A DNA stretch of 8,686 nt, taken from contig JBHELO010000143.1 in the NCBI GenBank assembly GCA_046263055.1, forward strand, positions 1 through 8,686, read 5' to 3'. The position numbers and the translations under genes were made by a program. This DNA is from DATAQC01 sp046263055. GTDB lineage: Bacteria; Actinomycetota; Acidimicrobiia; Acidimicrobiales; AC-14. The notes below the pieces were generated by a model. It did not search any database. It saw only the letters and a list, made by a program, of their open reading frames with translations, and was not told the DNA's origin. Within the stretch, counting starts at the first letter, position 1; each line of letters begins with the position of its first letter. Of the stretch, positions 1 to 5,544 are shown one piece after another.

Positions 1-35
1 GGACGGGCCACCAGTTCGGAGGGCGGCCCCGGCGG

Positions 36-1784
36 CTACTCCGCTTCGAACAGGTCCTCGCCCCGGCGGAGGCGGGCGGCGATGCGCACCACGTGGGGCA
101 GCTCCCGGCGGGTCGGCGTGTGGGCGGCGAGGAAGCGGGCGGTGCCGGCCAGGAGCAAAGCGCCTTCCTCGGAGCCCTCGGGCCACGCCGAGTACTGGGC
201 CACGGCCGCCTCCACCGTCTGGTACCAGTGGAAGGCGGCGTCCTCGCCCAGCAGGCAGGCACACAGGGCGGCCACCAGCCGGCGGGGGTCGCCGCCACTG
301 CGCAGCCAGCCGTACGCCACGGCCCCCGCCCGGTCGACGCCCCCCTGGCCGTCCCAGCACGCCTGCAGGTCGGCCAGGTCGGCGAGCGTGCCGCCGCCCC
401 CGGGCGCCGGGAGACGGGCGGCGGGCACGTTCAGGAACCGGTCCAGGTACACCTTGAGGGCGCCGTGGACCACGCCCCGCACCGCCAGGGGCGACGGGTG
501 GCGGCGCAGGCACTGGTGCAGGGCGTTGGCGGCGGTGAAGCCGTGGTGGACGGTGTCCCAGTCACCGAAGTCGTTCTGGGTGTGGAAGCGGGTCACCCGC
601 AGCCCGGCGGCCAGAGCCAGGGCCCGGCCCAGCTGTTCGGGGGTGGCACCGGCCGAGGCCGCGTCCACCAGGGCGTCGGTGACCGCGAACGGGTCGTCGG
701 CCAGCAGCCGCCAGCCCAGCTCGCTCACCGCAGCGGGGTCGTCGATCCCGGCGGCACCAACGCCGGCCGCCACCCGGTCGCCCCCGAGGGCGGCCAGGAG
801 GCGCTCCTCGGTGCGGCGCACCAACGCCGCCAGGTCGTGGGGGTGGCGCCAGCGGCCGCCCTCCTCGGCCCGCGAGGCGCCGGCCGTCTGGTCGACCAGC
901 GTGGGCAGCACGTCGGCGGCCAGCTCCCAGCCGAGCAGCCCCAGCGCTTCGAACGCCTTGTTGGTGAAGTCCAGGGTGTGGCCGCCGTCGAGGAAGAGGT
1001 GGTCGGTGGCCGCCGCCAGCATCATGTCGGCCACCTCGTCGGGCGGGTGGCCGGACGACACCGCGGTCACCAGCGCCCGCTCGGCGGCCGGCCCCGACCG
1101 GGTCTCCACGAACCGCCGGTACCACGACGCCAGGCGCCCCGGCGGCAGGGCGGCATCGTCGCCCAGCGGCGCCAAGGGGAAGGCGGGCGGGTGGTTACGG
1201 GTGTCGCGGGAGACGAAGGCCAGGCCGTGGACGAGGGCCAGAGCCCGGTCGTCGGCGTCGAGCCAGGGAAGGAGGTTGGCCATCGCCACCAGCACGGTGA
1301 GCCCCGAGCCCCAGCCTTCGCGCCGGTTGGCGGTGCCGAACACCACGCCCTCCCGGACGATCGCCAGCGGGTCCACCCCCGCCTCCACCAACCCCAGCAC
1401 CGACTTGGCCGTCACCAGCGTGAGCCCCTGCTCCAGGCCCTCCCGCAGGCGGCGGCGCAGCACGTCCACCTGGCCGTCGGCCGGCTCCACCACCAGGAAG
1501 ACGTCGCCTCCCTCCACCTCCACGGGGAAGGCCCGGCCGTCGTCGGCAAAGGGGTCGAGGGTGGCGCCGGTGGCCAGGTCGAAGCGGGCGTGGTGCCAGT
1601 GGCAGGTGACGAGGCCCTCCTCCACCGTGCCCCGGTGCAGCGGAAAGCCCATGTGCGGGCAGCGGTCGTCCAGGGCCCACGGGCGGTCGCCGTCCCAGAA
1701 GACGCACACGCCGTGGCCGCCCGCCTTGGCCAGCAGGTGGCCCCGCTCCTTGAGGTCGTCGACCGTGCCCACTCGGATGCGCAT
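36..1784 (-). CDS. Rieske [2Fe-2S] domain protein with long uncharacterised helical C-terminal domain
   Basis: The predicted protein has 582 residues. Residues 1-105 form a Rieske domain with the cluster ligands visible: C42-P-H44 in RCPHMGFPLHRG and C61-H-W-H64 in CHWHHARFD, the usual CxH...CxxH pattern with 16 residues between. Such a domain carries one [2Fe-2S] cluster and passes electrons to an oxygenase or reductase centre. There is no signal peptide, so it is probably cytoplasmic. Residues 110-582 are Ala/Leu-rich and look helical, with conserved-looking His clusters (GGHTLDF at 267-273, FHTQNDFGDWDTVHHGF at 400-416, FHWYQ at 518-522). Residues 237-285 and 371-425 resemble each other, suggesting a two-fold internal repeat. 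The fold reminds me faintly of questin-oxidase-like (DUF4243) proteins, but this is a weak impression. The start at 1784 is chosen because the Rieske fold begins at once. The Rieske call is firm; the function of the rest is unknown. Confidence 0.88.
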   Translation of the reverse strand: MRIRVGTVDDLKERGHLLAKAGGHGVCVFWDGDRPWALDDRCPHMGFPLHRGTVEEGLVTCHWHHARFDLATGATLDPFADDGRAFPVEVEGGDVFLVVEPADGQVDVLRRRLREGLEQGLTLVTAKSVLGLVEAGVDPLAIVREGVVFGTANRREGWGSGLTVLVAMANLLPWLDADDRALALVHGLAFVSRDTRNHPPAFPLAPLGDDAALPPGRLASWYRRFVETRSGPAAERALVTAVSSGHPPDEVADMMLAAATDHLFLDGGHTLDFTNKAFEALGLLGWELAADVLPTLVDQTAGASRAEEGGRWRHPHDLAALVRRTEERLLAALGGDRVAAGVGAAGIDDPAAVSELGWRLLADDPFAVTDALVDAASAGATPEQLGRALALAAGLRVTRFHTQNDFGDWDTVHHGFTAANALHQCLRRHPSPLAVRGVVHGALKVYLDRFLNVPAARLPAPGGGGTLADLADLQACWDGQGGVDRAGAVAYGWLRSGGDPRRLVAALCACLLGEDAAFHWYQTVEAAVAQYSAWPEGSEEGALLLAGTARFLAAHTPTRRELPHVVRIAARLRRGEDLFEAE

Positions 1785-1793
1785 CCCCCGATG

Positions 1794-3248
1794 ATGCCCC
1801 GCCTGGGCGACGATGGTCCCGTGCACGACGCGGTGGTGGTGGGATCGGGGCCCAACGGGCTGTCGGCGGCGATCGGCCTGGCCCGGGCCGGGCTGTCGGT
1901 GGTGGTCCTCGAGGCCGAGGACTCGATCGGTGGCGGCACCCGCTCGGCGGAGCTGACCCTGCCCGGCTTCCTGCACGACGTGTGCTCGGCCGTCCACCCG
2001 CTGGGGGTGGCGTCGCCGTTCTTCGCCGGCCTCCCCCTGGGCGACTTCGGCCTGGCCTGGACCCACCCCGAGGTGGCGCTGGCCCACCCCCTGGACGGCG
2101 GGCGGGCGGCGGTCCTGCACCGCTCGCTGGACGCCACCGTGCGGGCCCTCGGGCCGGCGGGCGACGGCCGGGCGTGGCAGCGCCTGCTCGGGCCCCTGGT
2201 CGGGAACTGGGACGCCACCTGCCGGACCCTGCTGGGGCCCATCCTCCGGCTGCCGCCCCACCCGGTGGTCCTGGCCCGGTTCGGGGTGCGGGCGGCGTGG
2301 CCGGCGTCCACCCTGGCTCGGCGGCTGTTCACCGGCGACGAGGCCCGGGCCCTGTTCGGAGGCATTGCCGCCCACTCCATCTTGGACCTGCGCCTCCCCC
2401 TCACATCGTCGTTCGGCCTGGCCCTGGGCACCGCCGCCCACGCCGTGGGTTGGCCGGTGGCGCGAGGCGGCTCCCAGCGCATCGCCGACGCCCTGATGGG
2501 CTACCTGCGGTCGCTGGGGGGCGAGATCGTCACCGGGCACCGGGTGGTGTCGGCGGCCGACCTGCCGCCCCACCGGGGAGTGCTGTTCGACCTCTCCCCC
2601 CGCCAGGTGGTCGACATCCTGGGCCACCGGCTGGCCCCCCGCCACCGGTGGCGGCTGGCCCGGTTCCGCCCCGGGCCCGGGTCGTTCAAGGTGGACTACG
2701 CCCTGGCCGGTCCGGTGCCGTGGACGGCCGAGGCCTGCCGCCGGGCGGGCACCGTCCACCTGGGCGGCACGATCGAGGAGGTGGTGGCGGCCGAGGCCGA
2801 GGTGGCCCGGGGGCGCCATCCGGCCCGACCGTTCGTGCTCTGCGCCCAACCGACGATCTTCGACCCGTCCCGGGCCCCCGCCGGGCGGCAGACCCTGTGG
2901 GCCTACTGCCACGTCCCCCGGGGGTCGACGGTGGACATGACGGCGGCCATCGAGGCCCAGATCGAGCGATTCGCACCCGGCTTCCGCGACCTCGTCCTCG
3001 CCCGCCACACCCGGGGCCCCGCCGGGCTGGAGCGCCACAACGCCAACCTCGTGGGAGGCGACATCGCCGGCGGCTCGTCGGGCGGACTGCAGTTGGTGGC
3101 CCGGCCGGTGGTGGCCGCCGACCCCTGGCGGCTCCCGGTCAGCGGTCCGCCGGCCTGGCTGTGCTCGGCGTCCACTCCTCCGGGCGCCGGCGTCCACGGC
3201 ATGTGCGGCTGGTGGGCGGCCGAGTCCGCCCTCCGGGTCCTGCGCTGA
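1794..3248 (+). CDS. FAD-dependent oxidoreductase, phytoene desaturase / PYROXD2-like family
   Basis: The protein has 484 residues. The N-terminus has a Rossmann FAD-binding motif, VVVGSGPNG (G17-x-G19-x-x-G22), followed by VVVLEAEDSIGGGTRS, where E40 should bind the ribose and the GGG-T-R stretch is typical of amine-oxidase/phytoene-desaturase flavoproteins. Next comes LPGFLHDVCSAVHPLG, characteristic of COG1233 proteins. The C-terminus has STPPGAGVHGMCGWWAAESAL, the second FAD-contact region seen in PYROXD2-like proteins. Family members use FAD to desaturate or oxidise hydrophobic substrates; the substrate here is unknown. At 484 residues it is somewhat shorter than many relatives. ATG codons at 1791 and 1794 and a GTG at 1821 are all possible starts; none has a clear Shine-Dalgarno, so a leaderless message is possible. 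It diverges from the Rieske gene with almost no gap, which suggests shared control. Confidence 0.9.
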   Translation: MPRLGDDGPVHDAVVVGSGPNGLSAAIGLARAGLSVVVLEAEDSIGGGTRSAELTLPGFLHDVCSAVHPLGVASPFFAGLPLGDFGLAWTHPEVALAHPLDGGRAAVLHRSLDATVRALGPAGDGRAWQRLLGPLVGNWDATCRTLLGPILRLPPHPVVLARFGVRAAWPASTLARRLFTGDEARALFGGIAAHSILDLRLPLTSSFGLALGTAAHAVGWPVARGGSQRIADALMGYLRSLGGEIVTGHRVVSAADLPPHRGVLFDLSPRQVVDILGHRLAPRHRWRLARFRPGPGSFKVDYALAGPVPWTAEACRRAGTVHLGGTIEEVVAAEAEVARGRHPARPFVLCAQPTIFDPSRAPAGRQTLWAYCHVPRGSTVDMTAAIEAQIERFAPGFRDLVLARHTRGPAGLERHNANLVGGDIAGGSSGGLQLVARPVVAADPWRLPVSGPPAWLCSASTPPGAGVHGMCGWWAAESALRVLR

Positions 3249-3256
3249 GGCCCTCC

Positions 3257-3270
3257 GGCGGGCGCCCGCC
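3257..3270 (+). terminator. GC palindrome after the FAD oxidoreductase gene, possible terminator
   Basis: The perfect palindrome GGCGGGCGCCCGCC begins 8 bases after the TGA stop of the oxidoreductase gene. It can fold as a short hairpin with a GCGC loop. No T-run follows, so it is not a classical intrinsic terminator. High-GC actinobacteria often have hairpins without a U tail at gene ends, so a termination or 3'-end stabilising role is possible. In such GC-rich DNA a palindrome this long can also arise by chance. Confidence 0.3.
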
Positions 3271-3390
3271 CGCACTCATGGCACGGGCGACCGGACGTGA
3301 GATGAAGAAGGAAGCGGCCACGCTGCCCAGGCCCAGTCGGGGGCGGGGCGAGGGGTGGAGCGGTCAGCACGGGGCCCCTCGGGCCGCCAG

Positions 3391-3458
3391 CCGGTCAGGC
3401 GACCGGCGGGGAGGCGACCGGTCAGGCGACCGGCGGGGAGGCGACCGGCGGGGAGGCG
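3391..3458. repeat. 27-bp tandem duplication plus partial third copy at the 3' end of a gene
   Basis: Positions 3391-3417 and 3418-3444 are identical 27-bp units that begin CCGGTCAGGCG and end GGGGAGGCGA. A partial copy of 14 bases (CCGGCGGGGAGGCG) follows at 3445-3458. The repeat covers the end of the minus-strand gene that stops at 3422. Because 27 is a multiple of three, the frame is kept: the encoded tail reads SPPVASPPVA, then a stop (TCA at 3422-3424 on the plus strand), then PVASPPVA and a second identical stop at 3395-3397. It looks like recent slippage or unequal crossover. Confidence 0.9.
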
Positions 3459-3832
3459 TCGCCCTCGGGGATCTCGTCGTCCTCCCAGATGACGCCGCAG
3501 TCCACCGTGCAGCGCTGCTGGCCGTGGCGGCCGGTCAGGCGGCGGGCCAGGTCGGCGCCGATCCCCGACAGGTTGTGCACCACACCCCGGGCAACCGAGT
3601 AGCGGACGGTGCCGTCGGGCCGGCGCTTGAGCGGCGAGATGCGGTCGACGTGGGCGGTGAGGCGGTTGCCGTCGATGACCAGGTGGAGGCTGTCGGTGGC
3701 CGACACCTCCCGGAACGAGGCCTTGCCCCGGTGGTAGATGGTGCCGAGGCCGGTGTCGCGGTGAAACCGGTCGTCGGCATCGAGTGCGCTGATGAGCGCG
3801 GCGGCGGTCTCATCGGTGGAACGACATGCCAT
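3422..3832 (-). CDS. Small protein of unknown function, 136 residues
   Basis: I do not recognise a named family. The gene is supported by a very good Shine-Dalgarno (GAGGAG, six bases before the ATG) and by protein-like composition. The protein is soluble with no signal peptide or membrane segment. Residues 8-20 look helical (TAAALISALDADD). Residues 30-70 alternate hydrophobic and polar residues (GTIYHRGKASFREV, DSLHLVIDGNRLTAHVDRIS), suggesting beta strands. Residues 85-100 contain HNLSGIGADLARRLTG. Near the end, C108 and C112 lie in RCTVDCGVIWEDDE, a CxxxC pair that could bind metal or form a disulfide, although two residues alone do not show this. The last ten residues are two copies of SPPVA, made by the local DNA duplication. 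It is convergent with the FAD oxidoreductase gene. Its upstream region carries a palindrome and a PHO-box-like repeat, so it is likely a regulated, single-gene unit. Confidence 0.72.
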   Translation of the reverse strand: MACRSTDETAAALISALDADDRFHRDTGLGTIYHRGKASFREVSATDSLHLVIDGNRLTAHVDRISPLKRRPDGTVRYSVARGVVHNLSGIGADLARRLTGRHGQQRCTVDCGVIWEDDEIPEGDASPPVASPPVA

Positions 3833-3838
3833 GGGCAG

Positions 3839-3844
3839 CTCCTC
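3839..3844 (-). promoter_or_regulatory. Shine-Dalgarno of the small unknown gene
   Basis: On the minus strand the sequence reads GAGGAG-CTGCCC-ATG. The purine-rich GAGGAG is six bases before the ATG at 3832, close to ideal spacing. It fixes this start codon and is the main evidence that the small gene is translated. Confidence 0.7.
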
Positions 3845-3853
3845 GGGTGGATC

Positions 3854-3867
3854 GTGAAAACTTTCAC
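3854..3867. promoter_or_regulatory. Perfect palindrome GTGAAA-AC-TTTCAC, candidate operator
   Basis: GTGAAAACTTTCAC has two perfect 6-bp inverted arms around a 2-bp centre. It is AT-rich in a very GC-rich setting, which makes chance occurrence less likely. It lies 21 bases upstream of the ATG of the minus-strand small gene, just before its Shine-Dalgarno. A weak -10-like TATGGT (minus strand, 3880 to 3875) would put the transcription start near 3868, so the palindrome would sit at the start site, a classic place for a repressor. The binding protein cannot be named. Confidence 0.45.
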
Positions 3868-3917
3868 AAGACCCACCATACCCGCCGCGGCCCGGCCTCG
3901 CCGCCCTTTTCGCACCT

Positions 3918-3939
3918 GTTCACCGCCAGTTCACCTGGC
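3918..3939 (+). promoter_or_regulatory. PHO-box-like 11-bp direct repeat (GTTCACC x2)
   Basis: GTTCACC occurs at 3918-3924 and again at 3929-3935, exactly 11 bp apart, which places both on the same face of the helix. Streptomyces PhoP boxes are described as direct repeat units of 11 nt with a GTTCACC core, and other OmpR/PhoB-type regulators also bind 11-bp direct repeats. The site is 86 bp upstream of the start of the minus-strand small gene and downstream of the secreted-protein gene. The same bases also contain an inverted repeat (CGCCAG-TTCAC-CTGGCG, 3924-3940), so a hairpin is an alternative reading. Confidence 0.42.
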
Positions 3940-3965
3940 GTCAGGCCCTGCCCGCTCAGGCGTTG

Positions 3966-3994
3966 GCCGCCGGCGGCGCCCCCCGCCGGGCGGG
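3966..3994 (-). terminator. Two GC-rich palindromes after the secreted-protein gene
   Basis: GCCGCCGGCGGC (3966-3977) is a perfect palindrome and CCCGCCGGGCGGG (3982-3994) a near-perfect one. Both lie 29-57 bases beyond the TAA stop of the minus-strand secreted-protein gene, where a terminator would be expected. Read on the plus strand the second one is followed by TTTT at 3996-3999, but no plus-strand gene ends here. A terminator or 3'-protecting hairpin for the minus-strand gene is the simplest reading. The loops are short, so the call is tentative. Confidence 0.3.
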
Positions 3995-4022
3995 ATTTTG
4001 CAACTCTGGCGCTACCGGCAGG

Positions 4023-5129
4023 TTACAGGCCGGCGCACTGACCGGAGGTCCCACCGGCGGCGGTGTTGACCGCGCTCGGATTGGTGGGCGCCGGGGCATT
4101 CCCGCTGCACTCCAGCGACCCGGTCAGGAACGAGTTGGCCGAGACCACCACCGGCCCGCCGGTGTTGGTGTCGATCATCGCGCCCCGGGACACAGTGTTC
4201 CCGGCGAAGGTCACCCCGGCCGTGTCGGCGGTGATGCTCAACCCGCCGGAGATCGTGTCCGCCGGGCATCCTCCGGAGGGGTTGCCGACGAGCACCGGGC
4301 CGGTGGCCCCCGTGACCACGATGGACTGATCGGGGGCCCCGGGCGGCGCCGCCACCTGCGTGCCGCAGATCTGCGTGAACGCCGCTCCCGAGCTGTTGAT
4401 GCCGCCGCTGATCTCAGAAGAGGTGACCACCAGCGCGCCACCGGGGTTCACGGTGACGCCCCGGCTGACCCGGGCGTTGGTGATGCAGACCGTCTCGCCC
4501 GGGGCGGCCACCACCGGGCCGACCACGTCGCCCGTCACCGTGCGGGTGCAGGTGGACGCGGCGCGGACGGAGACGAAGTCCACGTAGCCACCCAGGCCGT
4601 CCGAGGGCCCGAGGTCGAAGAACTGGATGCGGCTCGTCGTGGACGTGGCCACGAACGCCAGCGAGAAGGGCTGCCAGTCGGTCGTGGCGCCGCCTGCCAC
4701 CGGCCCCACCACCGCCGACTGCGATCCCGCGGTCACCGAGAAGTGGTTTTCGGCGGCCGCCGTACCCGGCCGGGGCGAGTACACGAACTGGAGGACGTAG
4801 GTGGTGCCCACGGTGGTGGGGACGTCCTGGAAGATGCCGGTGGACCCGTTGGAGTCCAGCTCCACGAACTGGTCCTGGGGCGGCTTCGGGGTCCCGGCGA
4901 CGTGGTTCTGCAGCTCGATCCCGGTGCCGATGCTGCCGGGAGCGAGCGTCCACCCGGGAACCGAGTTGGTGATGGCGAAGGTCGCCGGAGCGATGTGCGG
5001 CTGCTCGAAGCTCCCGTTGACGATGAGGTCGGGCCCGAGAGCCCGGGCTACGCCCGTGGTCAGCCCGAGCGTGCCTGCCAAGATCGCGCCGGCGCCCAGC
5101 AACCCAAGCATCCTGCGTCCAATTCCCAT
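4023..5129 (-). CDS. Secreted protein with DUF642/choice-anchor-like domain and repetitive Cys-containing tail
   Basis: The protein has 368 residues from the ATG at 5129. Residues 1-30 form a signal peptide: MGIGRR, a hydrophobic core (MLGLLGAGAILAGTLGL) and a likely cut after A-R-A30. Residues 32-190 look like a DUF642 / choice-anchor-C galactose-binding-like sandwich: DLIVNGSFEQP, VPGWTL (57-62), QFVELDSNGSTGIFQDV, then YVLQFVYSPRPG and GYVDFVSV. Residues 194-368 are Gly/Thr/Val-rich with recurring short strands (GGALVVTSSEISGGI, GGLSITADTAGVTFAGN), like a beta-helix or similar solenoid. All six Cys (194, 215, 255, 288, 341, 365) fall in this part and could form disulfides outside the cell. 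No sortase motif or membrane anchor is visible. An in-frame ATG at 5204 has a better Shine-Dalgarno (GGAGGT, eight bases away) and would add 25 residues; I prefer 5129 because it gives a normal signal peptide. Role: probably cell-surface or carbohydrate binding, inferred only. Confidence 0.82.
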   Translation of the reverse strand: MGIGRRMLGLLGAGAILAGTLGLTTGVARALGPDLIVNGSFEQPHIAPATFAITNSVPGWTLAPGSIGTGIELQNHVAGTPKPPQDQFVELDSNGSTGIFQDVPTTVGTTYVLQFVYSPRPGTAAAENHFSVTAGSQSAVVGPVAGGATTDWQPFSLAFVATSTTSRIQFFDLGPSDGLGGYVDFVSVRAASTCTRTVTGDVVGPVVAAPGETVCITNARVSRGVTVNPGGALVVTSSEISGGINSSGAAFTQICGTQVAAPPGAPDQSIVVTGATGPVLVGNPSGGCPADTISGGLSITADTAGVTFAGNTVSRGAMIDTNTGGPVVVSANSFLTGSLECSGNAPAPTNPSAVNTAAGGTSGQCAGL

Positions 5130-5180
5130 TCCCCCGCCCCCTTGGCGTGCGTGCCGGCCGACCCCGGCCACGAGGAGGGG

Positions 5181-5209
5181 AGTCTCCGGCCCAGCAACAA
5201 CCATGTCAA
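5181..5209 (-). promoter_or_regulatory. Candidate promoter of the secreted-protein gene
   Basis: On the minus strand a perfect -35 box TTGACA (5209 to 5204) is followed after 17 bases by GAGACT (5186 to 5181), which keeps the important A at position 2 and T at position 6 of the -10 box. The start site would be near 5174, giving a 5' leader of about 45 bases to the ATG at 5129. If translation instead begins at the ATG at 5204, this cannot be the promoter, so the two readings exclude each other. Confidence 0.4.
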
Positions 5210-5235
5210 GCCACCTCCGGGGGCGAGAGGGCGTC

Positions 5236-5340
5236 ATCCGACCCCTTGATCGGACCCCTTGATCGGACCCCATGATCCGACCCCTTGATCGAACCCCCCT
5301 GATCCGACCCCATGATCGGACCCCTTGATCGGGCCCCCTG
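5236..5340. repeat. Array of eight 13-bp tandem repeats (ATCSGACCCCWTG)
   Basis: Eight units begin at 5236, 5249, 5262, 5275, 5288, 5302, 5315 and 5328. Seven are 13 bp and the fifth is 14 bp with an extra C. The consensus is ATCSGACCCCWTG, with variation mainly at base 4 (C or G) and base 11 (T, A or C). From the second unit on, each unit junction makes a GATC. The minus strand has regular GGGG runs about every 13 bases. A 13-bp period breaks the reading frame each unit, so the array is not a protein repeat. It lies between the start of the secreted-protein gene and the molybdate operon, 27 bp upstream of the candidate -35 box of the former. It may be a simple minisatellite or a cluster of protein-binding sites. 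Confidence 0.92.
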
Positions 5341-5356
5341 GTCTGACCGCGGACGG

Positions 5357-5373
5357 GCTCGGCCGATCCGAGC
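5357..5373. repeat. Inverted repeat GCTCGG-CCGAT-CCGAGC
   Basis: Two perfect 6-bp arms flank a 5-base loop, 16 bp beyond the 13-bp repeat array. No T-run follows. It could be a hairpin or a dyad binding site; nothing further supports either. The rest of the stretch from 5374 to 5476 shows no gene or clear motif to me. Confidence 0.3.
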
Positions 5374-5476
5374 TCGCCGTTTGCCGGCCGTGCGGGGGGC
5401 GGACCGGGCCCACGTCTGCTCGACGGGGACGGCCGGCTGGGACGACGATGGCAAGACGCAGGGGCAATGGCGAGTC

Positions 5477-5490
5477 GCGATTATCATCGC
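5477..5490. promoter_or_regulatory. Dyad GCGAT-TATC-ATCGC upstream of the HTH-Mop regulator, candidate operator
   Basis: GCGATTATCATCGC has perfect 5-bp arms around TATC and is one of the few AT-rich spots in the region. It lies 54 bp upstream of the ATG at 5545, inside the AT-richer stretch 5480-5530 where the operon promoter should be. I see no convincing -35/-10 pair there. ModE-type regulators bind dyads at mod promoters, so self-control by the regulator encoded just downstream is a reasonable inference, but this is not the E. coli ModE site. Confidence 0.35.
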
Positions 5491-5544
5491 TTCTGCCGTT
5501 ACTGACCGCGCTGTCATTCGTATTTGCCAGGTAGGATGCCCATC

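Noticed and set aside
93..1790. Open plus-strand frames over the Rieske gene
   Set aside because: They mirror the real gene and code low-complexity sequence. The FAD-binding fold begins only after 1791.
1785..3275. Open minus-strand frame continuing upstream of the Rieske gene through the whole FAD oxidoreductase gene
   Set aside because: Its translation is Gly/Arg/Pro/Gln-rich with no domain and lies antisense to a clear flavoprotein; it is a side effect of high GC. The Rieske fold starts at 1784.
3350..3380. Inverted repeat GAGGGG...CCCCTC as a bidirectional terminator between convergent genes
   Set aside because: The arms are low-complexity G and C runs 19 bases apart with no T-run; such pairs are expected by chance in this composition.
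1982..4069. Long plus-strand frame overlapping the FAD gene and running antisense to the small gene at 3422-3832
   Set aside because: The product is Pro/Gly/Arg-rich without motifs, and the competing genes have family matches or a strong ribosome site. A possible internal start at 3278 has no convincing support.
5236..5340. CRISPR array or plasmid iterons
   Set aside because: Units are contiguous with no spacers, so not CRISPR. No replication protein gene or AT-rich origin region is nearby, and 13 bp is short for iterons.
5499..5527. Possible promoter TTACTG / TATTTG ahead of the regulator gene
   Set aside because: Matches to both boxes are poor and the start site would fall almost on the start codon. 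I could not support a specific promoter, though the region is AT-richer than its surroundings.
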